A stretch of DNA of 64,000 nt from Metabacillus idriensis (GCF_009674765.1 NZ_WKKF01000005.1:62001-126000); one strand, 5' to 3'. Shown: positions 44,214-54,128, counted from the stretch's first letter. The notes: generated by a model not told the origin, from the letters alone. Numbers and translations are program-made.

Positions 44214-45107
44214 TTAATATTGAATTTCTTCCTTGGCTGCTGTGATATTACGGACTATGACCGTAACGACTAATGTGATGATCAGCAATAGAAATCCGAT
44301 GGCACTTCCATAGCCGAAGTCATTGCTGGAAAAGGCCAGTTTATACATATAAGAAGCCATGACCTCACTCGCACCATTCGGTCCCCCTCCGGTCATCACA
44401 TAAATCAGATCGAAATATTTCAACGATCCGACCACCGCCAGGACAATCGTAACTTTCACGACCCCCATGATTAAGGGAAGCTTGATCTTATAGGCAATCT
44501 GAAACGCGGTCGCCCCATCAATCTTTGCCGCCTCCACCAAGGATTCCGGGATATTTTTCAAGGCTGCATAATAAATCAAAATATAAAATCCGGCATATTG
44601 CCAAAGAATCGGAATAAAAATCGCATACAGAACAACCGAAGGCTCAGCAAGCCAAGCCGGCGGATCTTCCACCCCAAGCTTCATAAGGATATTATTCAAC
44701 ATCCCGTTTGACGGGTTATAAACCTTGATCCACAGCTGTGCAATGGCGACAGACGACAGGAGCATCGGAATTAAATAGATCTTCCGCAGTAAGTCGGCTC
44801 CTTTTATTTTCGAGGCCAATATTAATGAAATGGCCAGATAAATGATCAAACTGAGCGTGGAAAAAACGGCGAGTAAAAAAGAATGAAGGGCACTGTCCCA
44901 GAATTTTTCATCCTGTATGGCATCCACATAGTTCTCAAGCCCGATGAACTCCATGGCCCCGATGCCATCCCAGTCCATCATTCCATAATATCCGGTCAGG
45001 ATGAGCGGGATAAAAATTAACACGCCAATCAAGAGAAGCGCCGGAAAAAGATATAACGCAATCACCCATTTATTTGACATTACTTGTTTCACAGCATTCA
45101 ACCCCAT
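44214..45107 (-). CDS. Sugar ABC permease (MalF/CUT1 type)
   Basis: A 297-residue partner permease with six hydrophobic segments and the EAA loop PESLVEAAKIDGATAFQIAY. VMTGGGPNGASEVMASYMYK is typical of CUT1 MalF-like subunits. The ATG at 45107 has no ribosome site; GGGG inside the frame could serve the GTG at 45092, so the first five residues are doubtful. Same operon as its neighbours. Confidence 0.88.
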   Translation of the reverse strand: MGLNAVKQVMSNKWVIALYLFPALLLIGVLIFIPLILTGYYGMMDWDGIGAMEFIGLENYVDAIQDEKFWDSALHSFLLAVFSTLSLIIYLAISLILASKIKGADLLRKIYLIPMLLSSVAIAQLWIKVYNPSNGMLNNILMKLGVEDPPAWLAEPSVVLYAIFIPILWQYAGFYILIYYAALKNIPESLVEAAKIDGATAFQIAYKIKLPLIMGVVKVTIVLAVVGSLKYFDLIYVMTGGGPNGASEVMASYMYKLAFSSNDFGYGSAIGFLLLIITLVVTVIVRNITAAKEEIQY

Positions 45108-45181
45108 AGTTAAAAATAGAAAAGGACAAGCCGGTGTAAGGGTATGTCCTTTCCTTTTTGATCGTTCAATCCGGCATTCTG

Positions 45182-46477
45182 CTACTCTTCCAAAAGAGCC
45201 TTTTCATGTGCTTCTGTAAATTCTTCCGGTGTCACTTCTTTTCCAAACAATGATTGAATCATATCCAAATGAACCTGCGCAGCATCTGCACTCATTTGAA
45301 CATCAGCAAATAACGTGATATTGCTTGTGTTACTCAAATCATCCAGTACGTCGACATACATATCCGGCAGGTCCAATGATGCGGCATCAACCTTCGTGGC
45401 CGGAATGACGCCAGCATCCGTCACCGACTTCTCTCCCCACTCCTGTACGAAATAGGAGACAAATTCCTTCGCTTCTTCCTTCACATCCGAATCCTCCGCC
45501 ACGAATAACCCGACACCTGGACCTCCGACATAACTGTTCGTATCCCCTTTTCCATCAACGGCCGGGAAGCTGAAGTATCCAATTGAATCCCTGAATTCCT
45601 GAGGAACATCTTCATTGGTCGTGTAATTCGGAAGATCCCACGTTCCGATTAAGTACATCGCAGCCTGTTCATTCATAAACATGCTCTTCGCTTCTTCATC
45701 GGACAGTCCATTGAATCCTTTGACAAACGCATTCATATCTACTAAGTTCTGAATCTCTTCCGCAGCAGATGCAAGGGCCGGATCCTCGAATGAACCGGAG
45801 CGGTCAATCGCATCCGTCAATGCTTTCCCTTCTCCTAGTCGATCTGCCATATACATATACCATAGAGAACCCGTCCAGCGGTCTTTATTCCCGAGCGCAA
45901 TCGGAGCAACCCCATTCGTCTCTAACGTTTTCACGATATTCTCAAACTCTTCATATGTTTTCGGAGCATCGACGCCGTATTTTTCAAAAATGGCCTTATT
46001 ATAAAAGACCGTCGCAATATTTAATTCGAGCGGCAGTCCATATGTACTCTCATCTACCGCATAGGCTTCTGCCGTACCTGAAACAAATTTGTCCTTTAAA
46101 TCTCCTTCAAGCAATTCATCAAGCGACGCAAACTTATCGCCCTTAACATAAGGCTCCATGAATCCTGCCGCCCAGGTCATCCCCACATCCGGCAATTCAT
46201 TGGATGTTGATAATACTTTTAGCTTATCTTTATACTGTTCATTGCTCAGCACTTCCATTTCAATGTTTACATCAGGATGTTCACTTTCAAAATCTTTAAT
46301 GATTCCGCTTACAATTTGATGATGCTGCTTTGAACTTCCTTCTGGCCAAAGATGCATGAACTCAATCGTTTTCCCATCTTTTGAATCGTTGGCTTCATCA
46401 GATCCAGAGCATCCCGTCACCAGCAGCAGACAAGAAAAAATGGCAAACAATGTTGTAACCGCTTTCTTATTTCTCAA
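45182..46477 (-). CDS. Sugar-binding lipoprotein of ABC importer
   Basis: A 431-residue extracellular solute-binding protein. The lipobox is LLVTGCSG (cysteine near residue 23), followed by a Ser/Asp-rich linker and a CUT1 binding domain (TIEFMHLWPEGSSKQHHQIV...). WTGSLWYMYMADRLGEG and NEQAAMYLIGTWDLPNY are ligand-site regions. GGGGGT before TTG 46477 fixes an unusual start. Its promoter overlaps that of xylR and shares an operator, tying the cargo to xylose or xylosides. Confidence 0.88.
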   Translation of the reverse strand: MRNKKAVTTLFAIFSCLLLVTGCSGSDEANDSKDGKTIEFMHLWPEGSSKQHHQIVSGIIKDFESEHPDVNIEMEVLSNEQYKDKLKVLSTSNELPDVGMTWAAGFMEPYVKGDKFASLDELLEGDLKDKFVSGTAEAYAVDESTYGLPLELNIATVFYNKAIFEKYGVDAPKTYEEFENIVKTLETNGVAPIALGNKDRWTGSLWYMYMADRLGEGKALTDAIDRSGSFEDPALASAAEEIQNLVDMNAFVKGFNGLSDEEAKSMFMNEQAAMYLIGTWDLPNYTTNEDVPQEFRDSIGYFSFPAVDGKGDTNSYVGGPGVGLFVAEDSDVKEEAKEFVSYFVQEWGEKSVTDAGVIPATKVDAASLDLPDMYVDVLDDLSNTSNITLFADVQMSADAAQVHLDMIQSLFGKEVTPEEFTEAHEKALLEE

Positions 46478-46545
46478 ACCAAATACCCCCAATATTCGTA
46501 TTTTTGAAACAACTTTAGTACTAAAATTAGATTACCACCGAAAAC

Positions 46546-46570
46546 AATGTTTGTCTAGTGGATAAACTAA
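46546..46570. promoter_or_regulatory. XylR operator between ABC operon and xylR
   Basis: GTTTGT on the left and TAAACTAA on the right in the same 25-bp frame as the other two operators; the outer left three bases differ. It overlaps both divergent promoters. Confidence 0.78.
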
Positions 46571-46579
46571 GTTTATAAT
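46551..46579 (+). promoter_or_regulatory. xylR promoter
   Basis: TTGTCT (46551-46556), a 17-bp spacer and TATAAT (46574-46579), overlapping the operator: xylR is probably autoregulated. Confidence 0.75.
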
Positions 46580-46599
46580 AGAAGCAGCAAATGGTACAA
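46572..46599 (-). promoter_or_regulatory. Promoter of the sugar ABC operon
   Basis: On the minus strand TTGTAC (46599-46594), a 16-bp spacer and TATAAA (46577-46572), with the XylR operator immediately downstream. Confidence 0.6.
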
Positions 46600-46632
46600 T
46601 ATAGGTAAAAATAGAGAGAATGGAGCTTTCGA

Positions 46633-47817
46633 ATGAAAATGATCCAAACGTACAACCAGCATGTTGTCAAAAAAGGCAACAAATCACTCGTGCTGCAAAC
46701 CATCCAGGAGTTCACCCCCATCTCCCGGGCCGACATTGCCAATAAAACGGGACTGAATAAAGGAACGGTATCCTCCCAGGTAAGCGAGCTTCTGAAGGAA
46801 AATCTGATCCTTGAGTCCGGCCCCGGGGTATCAAGCGGCGGAAGAAGACCGGTCATGCTGCTGTTCAATCAGGTCGCAGGCTACTCGATCGGGGTGGATA
46901 TCGGGGTAAACTACATCCTCGGAATCCTGACCGACCTTCAAGGGAATATTTGTCAGGAGCAACAGGTTCAATTCCATGATTTAAACTATGAAGAAATCAA
47001 ACTGAAATTATTCAGCATTGTTGAATCCCTGATCAATTCTATGCCCAAGAGCCCCTATGGTCTGGTTGGCATCGGAATCGGTGTACCGGGGACGGTGAGT
47101 ACAGACGGAGAAATCCTCCTCGCACCCAATTTAAATTGGAAAAATATCAACCTTAAAGAAACAATGGAAGAAAAATATAAAGTCCCCGTTCAAATCGAGA
47201 ACGAAGCCAACGCCGGTGCCTGCGGCGAGAAGAAATTCGGTGCAGGTAAGGATTTGACCAACATCATTTACGTGAGCGTCGGTATCGGAATTGGAACCGG
47301 CCTGATTCTGAACGGTGAATTGTTTAAGGGGAATAACGGCTTCTCCGGCGAGCTTGGCCACATGACCATTGAAGCAGACGGCCCTGAATGCAGATGCGGA
47401 AATAAGGGATGCTGGGAATTGTATGCTTCGGAAAAAGCCCTTATCCAATCTGCCGAACAGGACGGAATCCAGGCTGAAAACGGCCGCAAGCTTTCTCTGG
47501 AAGCACTAAACGAACTGGCTGAAAATGGGGATGCGAAGGTCATCAAAGTATTCGAAGGAATCGGTGAGTATTTAGGAACCGGGATCACAAACATCATTAA
47601 CATATTCAATCCCGAACAAGTCATCATCGGCAACCGGCTGGCCTCCTCTTCCAAATGGCTGGAGGAGCCAATAATTAAGAAGCAGCATCACTCACTTTTT
47701 ACACACCAGAAAGATTTAAGCATCACCTTTTCACAATTATCCACCCATGCTGCGGCATTGGGTATGGCTGCTTATGCAAGTGAGAATTTCTTAACCATCG
47801 ATATTCAAGAGGTATAA
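46633..47817 (+). CDS. xylR: Xylose repressor XylR (ROK family)
   Basis: A 394-residue repressor. The winged helix is residues 15-75 ([20 protein letters not shown]). The ROK kinase-like domain follows, with [29 protein letters not shown], the [11 protein letters not shown] segment and the zinc motif [18 protein letters not shown]. Xylose binding would release it from the three operators in this window. GGAG seven bases upstream sets the ATG. The beta-xylosidase gene follows 31 bp later in the same transcript. Confidence 0.94.
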   Translation: MKMIQTYNQHVVKKGNKSLVLQTIQEFTPISRADIANKTGLNKGTVSSQVSELLKENLILESGPGVSSGGRRPVMLLFNQVAGYSIGVDIGVNYILGILTDLQGNICQEQQVQFHDLNYEEIKLKLFSIVESLINSMPKSPYGLVGIGIGVPGTVSTDGEILLAPNLNWKNINLKETMEEKYKVPVQIENEANAGACGEKKFGAGKDLTNIIYVSVGIGIGTGLILNGELFKGNNGFSGELGHMTIEADGPECRCGNKGCWELYASEKALIQSAEQDGIQAENGRKLSLEALNELAENGDAKVIKVFEGIGEYLGTGITNIINIFNPEQVIIGNRLASSSKWLEEPIIKKQHHSLFTHQKDLSITFSQLSTHAAALGMAAYASENFLTIDIQEV

Positions 47818-47848
47818 GGATATTTTTTATAAGGAGAGGTGCAAACCC

Positions 47849-49450
47849 ATGACCATGATTCAAAACCCGATTCTACCGGGATTCAACCCGGATCCATGTA
47901 TTTGCCGTGCAGGTGAGGATTACTACATTGCGGTCTCAACCTTTGAATGGTTTCCTGGAGTAGGAATCTATCATTCGAAAGATTTAAAGCATTGGCGGCT
48001 CGCATCGCGGCCGCTGAACCGCCTAAGTCAATTAAATATGTTGGGCAATCCGGACTCAGGCGGTATTTGGGCACCTGCCCTGTCTTATCATGATGATACA
48101 TTCTGGCTGATCTATACCGATGTCAAGGTGGTGGATGGTCAGTGGAAGGACTGCCACAACTATCTTGTTACGTGCGACGCCGTCGACGGTGAATGGTCCG
48201 AACCGATCCATTTAAACAGCTCAGGCTTCGACCCCTCCCTCTTCCATAACGACGACGGGAAAAAATACCTCGTCAATATGCTCTGGGACCACCGTCCTGG
48301 CCATCACAGCTTCTATGGCATTGTCATGCAGGAATACAGCATCAGCGAACAAAAGCTGATCGGAAAAAAGGACATCATCTTCAAAGGAACCGATGTTTTG
48401 CTGACCGAGGCGCCGCATATATACAAAATGAACGGGTACTACTACCTTCTGACCGCAGAAGGCGGTACCAAATACGACCATCAGGCTACCATCGCACGTT
48501 CCAAACACCTTTGGGGACCATATGAAGTACTTCCTGACAATCCGTTGATAACGTCCTTCCCATATCCGAGGAATCCGCTGCAAAAAGCAGGGCACGCGTC
48601 GATGGTGCAAACTCATACGGATGAATGGTTCCTGGTCCATCTGACGGGACGGCCGCTGCCTGAGGAAAACAAACCGCTCCTTGATCCACGAGGCTATTGT
48701 CCTCTCGGCAGAGAAACAGCCATTCAGCGCCTGGAATGGAAAAATGATTGGCCATATGTCGTTGGCGGAAACCAGCCTGCCGTTGAAATCCAGGGACCTG
48801 ATATTGAAGAATTCAAATGGGAAAAGGACGTTGAAGAAAAGGATGATTTCGACACGGACATCCTAAACCTTCACTTTCAGTCCCTGCGCATCCCGCTTGG
48901 GGAAGACATCGTGTCCTTAAAAGACAACCCCGGTCACTTGCGCATGTATGGAAGAGAATCCCTTACATCTAAATTCATTCAGTCTTTTGTGGCGAGACGC
49001 TGGCAGCATTTCAACTTTACGGCCGAAACAAAAGTCGCCTTTTATCCAGACACCTTTCAGCAGGCTGCCGGACTAGTAAACTACTACAATACTCAAAACT
49101 GGACTGCCTTTCAGATTACCTGGCATGAACAAAAAGGGCGCATACTCGACCTGACTATCTGCGACAATTTTAATTTCGAACAGCCAATGCAAAAAAATCC
49201 AATAGTCATACCTGACCACATTGAATATGTCTACTTACGAGTACACGTTAATACTAATATCTATCATTACTCCTACTCATTCGACGGTGAAAACTGGACG
49301 CAGATCCCAATCAAACTTCAATCCTACAAGTTGTCCGATGACTATATCAATGGCGGAGGCTTCTTCACAGGTGCTTTTGTCGGGATTCAGTGTCAGGATA
49401 CCTCCGGTCAGCGATTGCACGCAGACTTTGATTACTTTATTTACCGTTAA
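47849..49450 (+). CDS. xynB: Beta-xylosidase, glycoside hydrolase family 43
   Basis: A 533-residue intracellular enzyme (no signal peptide), the same length as B. subtilis XynB. It splits xylobiose and short xylosides to xylose. In the five-blade propeller (1 to about 310), [11 protein letters not shown] holds the general base Asp, [14 protein letters not shown] the pKa-modulating Asp, and [14 protein letters not shown] the catalytic acid Glu. The C-terminal beta-sandwich (about 325-533) is the usual XynB_C domain. AAGGAGAGG sets the ATG. Confidence 0.95.
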   Translation: MTMIQNPILPGFNPDPCICRAGEDYYIAVSTFEWFPGVGIYHSKDLKHWRLASRPLNRLSQLNMLGNPDSGGIWAPALSYHDDTFWLIYTDVKVVDGQWKDCHNYLVTCDAVDGEWSEPIHLNSSGFDPSLFHNDDGKKYLVNMLWDHRPGHHSFYGIVMQEYSISEQKLIGKKDIIFKGTDVLLTEAPHIYKMNGYYYLLTAEGGTKYDHQATIARSKHLWGPYEVLPDNPLITSFPYPRNPLQKAGHASMVQTHTDEWFLVHLTGRPLPEENKPLLDPRGYCPLGRETAIQRLEWKNDWPYVVGGNQPAVEIQGPDIEEFKWEKDVEEKDDFDTDILNLHFQSLRIPLGEDIVSLKDNPGHLRMYGRESLTSKFIQSFVARRWQHFNFTAETKVAFYPDTFQQAAGLVNYYNTQNWTAFQITWHEQKGRILDLTICDNFNFEQPMQKNPIVIPDHIEYVYLRVHVNTNIYHYSYSFDGENWTQIPIKLQSYKLSDDYINGGGFFTGAFVGIQCQDTSGQRLHADFDYFIYR

Positions 49451-49467
49451 AGAAAAGGTTTACGGCA

Positions 49468-49514
49468 AAAAACACATGATCGCCCTCGTTAAAGGGTGTC
49501 ATGTGTTTTTTCGC
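49468..49514 (+). terminator. Terminator of xylR-xynB
   Basis: AAAAAACACATGA and TCATGTGTTTTTT enclose a 17-19 base loop, then TCGCCTTT. Confidence 0.8.
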
Positions 49515-49642
49515 CTTTACAGGTGTAACTTATAGCGAGCTTTTTCGCCTTTTCAAATCCTGTCTGACGCTGTTAGTTTCAAATTCCGTTTGTTACTCTG
49601 CAACGCTCTTTTCATAACCCCGGATTTACCAGTTGAGAAACA

Positions 49643-49679
49643 TAAAAAACACGGAGCATACCGCCCCGTGTTTTTTTCA
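49643..49679 (-). terminator. Terminator of gndA
   Basis: AAAAAACACGG and CCGTGTTTTTTT around an inner GCATACCG loop, placed at the 3' end of the minus-strand gndA. Confidence 0.85.
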
Positions 49680-51092
49680 TTACTTAGACATCCATTCTGT
49701 ATGGAAAATACCTTCTTTATCTGTACGCTGATACGTATGAGCTCCAAAGTAGTCACGCTGCGCCTGAATAAGGTTGGCAGGAAGCGTTTCTGTACGGTAG
49801 CTGTCATAGTAAGATAACGCAGCTGAGAAGCTAGGCACTGGTACTCCCTTCTCAATCGCAACCGTTAAGACCTTGCGGAGTGCTCCCTGGTACCCTTCAG
49901 CAATTTCTTTAAAGTATGGATCTAAAAGCAGGTTTGCAAGGCTTTCATCCCGGTCATATGCATCTTTGATTTTTTGCAGGAATGCAGCGCGGATGATGCA
50001 GCCGCCTCTGAAAATCATCGCGATGTCACCATACTGAAGGTCCCACTTATATTCATCAGAAGCTGCTCTCATTTGAGCGAAGCCTTGTGCATAAGAACAA
50101 ATTTTACTCATATAAAGAGCTTTGCGCACAACTTCAATCAGCTCTGCTTTGTCGCCTTCATAAGAAACAGCTGCAGGTCCTGATAAGATTTTGCTTGCTT
50201 TCACGCGCTCATCCTTCATGGCAGAAATGAAGCGTGCAAATACAGACTCCGTAATAATCGGAAGCGGAACACCTAAATCAAGGGCGCTTTTGCTTGTCCA
50301 TTTTCCAGTTCCCTTTTGGCCTGCAGTATCCAAGATAACATCTACTAGAGGCTTTCCTGTTTCTTCATCCGTTTTAGTAAAGATGTCAGCTGTGATTTCT
50401 ATTAAATAGCTGTCAAGCTCGCCTTTATTCCAGTCCGCAAATACTTCATGCAATTCCTCTGCAGATAAACCAAGAACATTTTTTAAAATAAAATAAGCTT
50501 CTGAGATCAGCTGCATGTCGCCGTATTCAATGCCGTTATGAACCATTTTCACGTAATGGCCTGCACCATCAGGACCGATATATGTAGTACATGGATCTCC
50601 ATCAACTTTTGCAGAAATCGCTTCGAAAATAGGTTTTACTAGATCGAATGCTTCTTTTTGTCCGCCAGGCATAATGGATGGTCCTTTAAGTGCTCCTTCT
50701 TCGCCTCCGGATACACCAGTGCCGATGAAGTGAATGCCGCTCTCGGCAAGCTCCTTGTTGCGGCGCTGTGTGTCTGTATAAAGCGTGTTTCCGCCGTCAA
50801 TTAAAATATCCCCTTTGTCTAAATGAGGAAGCAATTGTTCAATAGTAGCATCTGTTGCAAAGCCCGCTTTGACCATTAACAAAATTTTGCGGGGAGTTTC
50901 TAGTGATTGAACAAATTCTTCAATGCTGTATGTACCAACAAGATTTTTACCGCTGTTTTCTTTCAGCATTTCCTCTGTTTTATCAGAAGAACGATTATAA
51001 ACCGATACGGAATATCCGCGGCTTTCTATATTAAGAGCGAGGTTTTTGCCCATGACGGCCAAACCGATGACGCCAATTTGCTGTTTTGACAT
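49680..51092 (-). CDS. gndA: 6-phosphogluconate dehydrogenase (NADP+)
   Basis: A 470-residue enzyme oxidising 6-phosphogluconate to ribulose 5-phosphate. [20 protein letters not shown] is the coenzyme fold, [20 protein letters not shown] and [15 protein letters not shown] carry catalytic residues, and [14 protein letters not shown] the substrate loop. GAGAAGGGA selects ATG 51092 over an upstream codon. Length fits B. subtilis GndA (469). Together with zwf it flanks the xylose island. Confidence 0.97.
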   Translation of the reverse strand: MSKQQIGVIGLAVMGKNLALNIESRGYSVSVYNRSSDKTEEMLKENSGKNLVGTYSIEEFVQSLETPRKILLMVKAGFATDATIEQLLPHLDKGDILIDGGNTLYTDTQRRNKELAESGIHFIGTGVSGGEEGALKGPSIMPGGQKEAFDLVKPIFEAISAKVDGDPCTTYIGPDGAGHYVKMVHNGIEYGDMQLISEAYFILKNVLGLSAEELHEVFADWNKGELDSYLIEITADIFTKTDEETGKPLVDVILDTAGQKGTGKWTSKSALDLGVPLPIITESVFARFISAMKDERVKASKILSGPAAVSYEGDKAELIEVVRKALYMSKICSYAQGFAQMRAASDEYKWDLQYGDIAMIFRGGCIIRAAFLQKIKDAYDRDESLANLLLDPYFKEIAEGYQGALRKVLTVAIEKGVPVPSFSAALSYYDSYRTETLPANLIQAQRDYFGAHTYQRTDKEGIFHTEWMSK

Positions 51093-51209
51093 AATAATAC
51101 TTCCCTTCTCAATCAATTTTTTTAAAGACAGAGCTCATGTATACATGCACATGGATTCTTCATGTAAAATAACACAGGAACCTTGCTTTTATCAAGTAAA
51201 GTGCCTTGC

Positions 51210-52451
51210 TCATTCCCTTAAAAAATCTTTATTAAAACTTGTGCCGCTTGTCTTATCATCTTCTGATTTGTCCACTTTCATCCCGCGTTTCACCATGCTG
51301 CCGCCATATTTTCTATTAATATCTTCAATGGTTTTGTAAAGCGGTTCTTTTTTGGCATCCTCCTGAAAAGAAAAAAGATCCAGCTGCTTATAAGCGTCCT
51401 CTTTCTGAACGAGATCCTGGCATGTAATCCCAAGAAGGCGGATTGGTTCACCTGTCCAATGTTTATCAAACAGAGCTTTAGCATGTGTAAGAATATCTTC
51501 TTTCTCTACAACGGGGTTGTTCAGCTTTTTACTTCGAGTAAATGTGCTTCGGTCAGAATAGCGAATTGTCGTGAAGATTTTCGTGCCGAGAACATCCTTC
51601 CGTTTCATTCTGCTGCTTACCGATTGGGACAGACGGTTCAGTGTTTCATAAAGAATTCTCGGCTCTGTCGTATCTTTTGATAATGTAGTTGAATTTCCAA
51701 TGCTTTTAAAATCATAGATAGAGTCAGGATTTACCTCTCTGTCATCGATTCCATTCGCTCTTTTTTTAAGCCTCTCGCCATTAATTCCGAGAAGCTGCTT
51801 TAACCCGATCGCATCTGCATCTGCAAGGTCTTTTATTGTTTGAATGCCAATTGTTCTTAATTTATCCGCTGTTTTTTCGCCAACCCCATGCATCTCGCTT
51901 ACAGGAAGCGGCCAAAGCGTTTTACCCAGTTCCCGCTTTCTGAGTACTGTGATGCCAAGCGGTTTTTTCATATTGGATGCCATTTTGGCGAGAAATTTAT
52001 TAGGTGCGACGCCGATGCTTGCAGGCAGCAAAAGTTCTTCCATCAGCCTGTCCTGAATGGTCTTTGCGATTTGAAGAGGATTGCCCTCCTTTAAAAACTC
52101 AGTTAAATCCATATAACCTTCATCAATTGAAACGGGCTCTACAAGATGGGTAAACTCCCGCAAAAGATCGAACATGGCTTTAGAGGCTTTTCTGTAACGG
52201 TCAAAGTTTGGTTTGCGCACAATCAGTTCAGGACAATGGCGTTTCGCCTGCCAAAGCGGCATTGTTGTTTTTACTCCCTTAGCCCTCGCCTCGTAACTGC
52301 AGGTAACCACAATTCCTTTTCTTTCTTCAACGTTCCCTGCAATGGCAAGCGGCTTTCCTCTGAGTTCGGGATCAAATGCCATTTCAACCGATGCATAAAA
52401 GCTGTTCATGTCCACATGAAGAATCACTTTTGGCCCGCTTTGCTCTTTCAT
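51210..52451 (-). CDS. dinB: DNA polymerase IV (PolYA/DinB)
   Basis: A 413-residue Y-family polymerase for lesion bypass. Palm motifs: ILHVDMNSFYASVE (metal Asp) and SIDEGYMDL (metal Asp-Glu). MHGVGEKTADKLRTIGI is the helix-hairpin-helix and YKQLDLFSF the clamp-binding motif near residue 370. A 40-residue charged tail follows the clamp motif. Matches B. subtilis YqjH (PolYA). No LexA box was seen upstream, in contrast to the second Y polymerase at 13004-14266. Confidence 0.94.
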   Translation of the reverse strand: MKEQSGPKVILHVDMNSFYASVEMAFDPELRGKPLAIAGNVEERKGIVVTCSYEARAKGVKTTMPLWQAKRHCPELIVRKPNFDRYRKASKAMFDLLREFTHLVEPVSIDEGYMDLTEFLKEGNPLQIAKTIQDRLMEELLLPASIGVAPNKFLAKMASNMKKPLGITVLRKRELGKTLWPLPVSEMHGVGEKTADKLRTIGIQTIKDLADADAIGLKQLLGINGERLKKRANGIDDREVNPDSIYDFKSIGNSTTLSKDTTEPRILYETLNRLSQSVSSRMKRKDVLGTKIFTTIRYSDRSTFTRSKKLNNPVVEKEDILTHAKALFDKHWTGEPIRLLGITCQDLVQKEDAYKQLDLFSFQEDAKKEPLYKTIEDINRKYGGSMVKRGMKVDKSEDDKTSGTSFNKDFLRE

Positions 52452-52533
52452 TTCCGTTCAACTTCTTTCCAGACTGTTGTTAATCTTAAGTTTACCATAA
52501 CAGCAGGAAAAACCGCCATTCAGCATAAAAAGA

Positions 52534-52563
52534 TTGACAAGTTGCTGTTTGTCAGAGTAAATT
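52534..52563 (+). promoter_or_regulatory. Candidate promoter of the riboswitch-gltP unit
   Basis: TTGACA (52534-52539) with TAAATT 18 bp downstream (52558-52563). TATACT at 52584-52589 is an alternative -10 without a good -35. Confidence 0.4.
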
Positions 52564-52598
52564 ATATCTTGTCTGTTTTTTATTATACTGAACAAATG

Positions 52599-52730
52599 AA
52601 TAACAAGCTTAATCTATCCAGAGCGGGGGAATCATGCAATTGGTAATCCATTTACCTTGGGGTGAATCCTTTAAACAAAGGCAGGGAACTCTCAATCCCG
52701 AATCCGACAGTTAACCTCGTGTGCTTTATT
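52599..52730 (+). ncRNA. c-di-AMP riboswitch (ydaO/yuaA class)
   Basis: Matches remembered conserved blocks of the ydaO motif in order: GCTTAATC, GAGCGGGGGAATCATGCA, TTGGGGTGAATCC, AAAGGCAGGGAACTCTCAAT, CCCGAATCCGACAG and TTAACCTCGT. AATAACAAGC and GCTTTATT can close the P1 stem. It precedes a terminator and gltP, so c-di-AMP should switch the transporter gene off. Confidence 0.85.
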
Positions 52731-52753
52731 GAGAGAAAGAACTTTAGTAAATT

Positions 52754-52787
52754 AAAGACCTTTCTTTTTTAAGAGCGGTCTTTTTTT
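52754..52787 (+). terminator. Riboswitch-linked terminator
   Basis: AAAGACC and GGTCTTTTTTT around a U-rich loop, 25 bp downstream of the aptamer: the expression platform. Confidence 0.7.
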
Positions 52788-52826
52788 GTATTTTCAGACA
52801 ACTTACAACTTAGAGGGGGTTCATAC

Positions 52827-54089
52827 ATGAAGAAATTTAAATTGGGACTGGCTTCCCAAATTTTCATCGGTTTGATTTTAGGGATTTTGGTAGGTGTTAT
52901 TTGGTTTAACGATCCGCGTGTTGCAGCGTTCCTGCAGCCGCTTGGTGATTTATTTCTTCGGTTAATTAAAATGATTGTCATTCCTATTGTCATTTCCAGC
53001 TTAATTGTCGGTGTTGCCGGAGCAGGCAATGGAAAACACGTTGGAAGGCTTGGCGGCAAAACAATCCTTTATTTTGAAATCATTACAACAGTTGCGATTG
53101 TTCTTGGCGTATTGCTTGCCAACGTCTTCCAGCCTGGACAAGGTGTTGACCTTGAGTCTGCTCAAAAGACAGATATCCAGCAGTATGTGGACACCTCTGA
53201 GGAACAAAGTGAAAAAACGGTCGCAGAAACGTTCCTTCATATCGTTCCGACAAACTTCTTTAAATCTGCCGTTGAAGGAGACATGCTTGCTATTATCTTT
53301 TTCTCAGTTCTGTTTGGACTTGGCGTTGCCGCCATTGGAGAACGTGGAAAACCTGTCCTGCAATTCTTTGACGGTGTTTCACACGCGATGTTCCACGTCG
53401 TGAATCTTGTTATGAAAGTCGCTCCGCTTGGTGTGTTTGCCCTGATTGGAGTAACCGTGTCAAAGTTCGGAATCGATTCTTTATTGTCTCTAGGAAAATT
53501 AGTTCTGCTAGTATACGCTGCCCTGATATTCTTCCTGATCGTTGTTTTAGGAGCAGTTGCCAAATGGGCAGGGGTTAATATCTTTTCACTCCTGCGCTAC
53601 ATTAAGGACGAATTGCTTCTGGCATTTAGTACATCCAGCTCTGAAACCGTTCTTCCGCGAATCATGGAAAAGCTTGAAAAAATGGGCTGTCCTAAAGGAA
53701 TCGTTTCATTTGTCGTTCCGATTGGCTATACCTTTAACCTCGATGGATCTGTGCTCTATCAGGCAATCGCAGCGTTGTTCCTTGCTCAGGTTTATGGCAT
53801 TGAATTGACAATTGTCCAGCAATTGACGCTGATCTTAGTCTTGATGGTCACTTCAAAAGGAATGGCTGCTGTTCCAGGCACATCATTCGTTGTCCTGCTT
53901 GCTACCCTTGGGACCATCGGAATTCCTGCAGAAGGACTTGCCTTTATTGCAGGTGTTGACCGCATCATGGACATGGCGCGCACGGTAGTAAACTTAGTTG
54001 GAAATACATTGGCTGCTATTGTCATGTCAAAATCAGAAGGAAAATACAATCGCATTAAAGCGGACGAAGTGATGAAAGCAAGTGCATAA
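52827..54089 (+). CDS. gltP: Proton/glutamate-aspartate symporter
   Basis: A 420-residue dicarboxylate/amino acid:cation symporter (DAACS, EAAT family). Key sites: LLAFSTSSSETVLP (HP1 serine-rich tip), IGYTFNLDGSVLY (NMDGT-type motif), SKGMAAVPGTSFVVLL (HP2) and DRIMDMARTVVNLVGN with the substrate-binding Asp and Arg. Resembles GltP/GltT of Bacillus. AGGGGG sets the ATG. Control by the c-di-AMP riboswitch links glutamate uptake to potassium and osmotic state. Confidence 0.92.
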   Translation: MKKFKLGLASQIFIGLILGILVGVIWFNDPRVAAFLQPLGDLFLRLIKMIVIPIVISSLIVGVAGAGNGKHVGRLGGKTILYFEIITTVAIVLGVLLANVFQPGQGVDLESAQKTDIQQYVDTSEEQSEKTVAETFLHIVPTNFFKSAVEGDMLAIIFFSVLFGLGVAAIGERGKPVLQFFDGVSHAMFHVVNLVMKVAPLGVFALIGVTVSKFGIDSLLSLGKLVLLVYAALIFFLIVVLGAVAKWAGVNIFSLLRYIKDELLLAFSTSSSETVLPRIMEKLEKMGCPKGIVSFVVPIGYTFNLDGSVLYQAIAALFLAQVYGIELTIVQQLTLILVLMVTSKGMAAVPGTSFVVLLATLGTIGIPAEGLAFIAGVDRIMDMARTVVNLVGNTLAAIVMSKSEGKYNRIKADEVMKASA

Positions 54090-54097
54090 AATAGGAT

Positions 54098-54128
54098 AGC
54101 TCCCGGCGGTTTGCCGGGGGCTTTTTTT
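54098..54128 (+). terminator. Terminator of gltP
   Basis: AGCTCCCGGC, loop GGTTT, GCCGGGGGCT, then TTTTTT. Confidence 0.92.

Noticed and set aside
47849-49450. Arabinosidase instead of xylosidase for the GH43 protein
   Set aside because: Length, C-terminal domain and the position behind xylR fit XynB; an alpha-arabinofuranosidase side activity remains possible.
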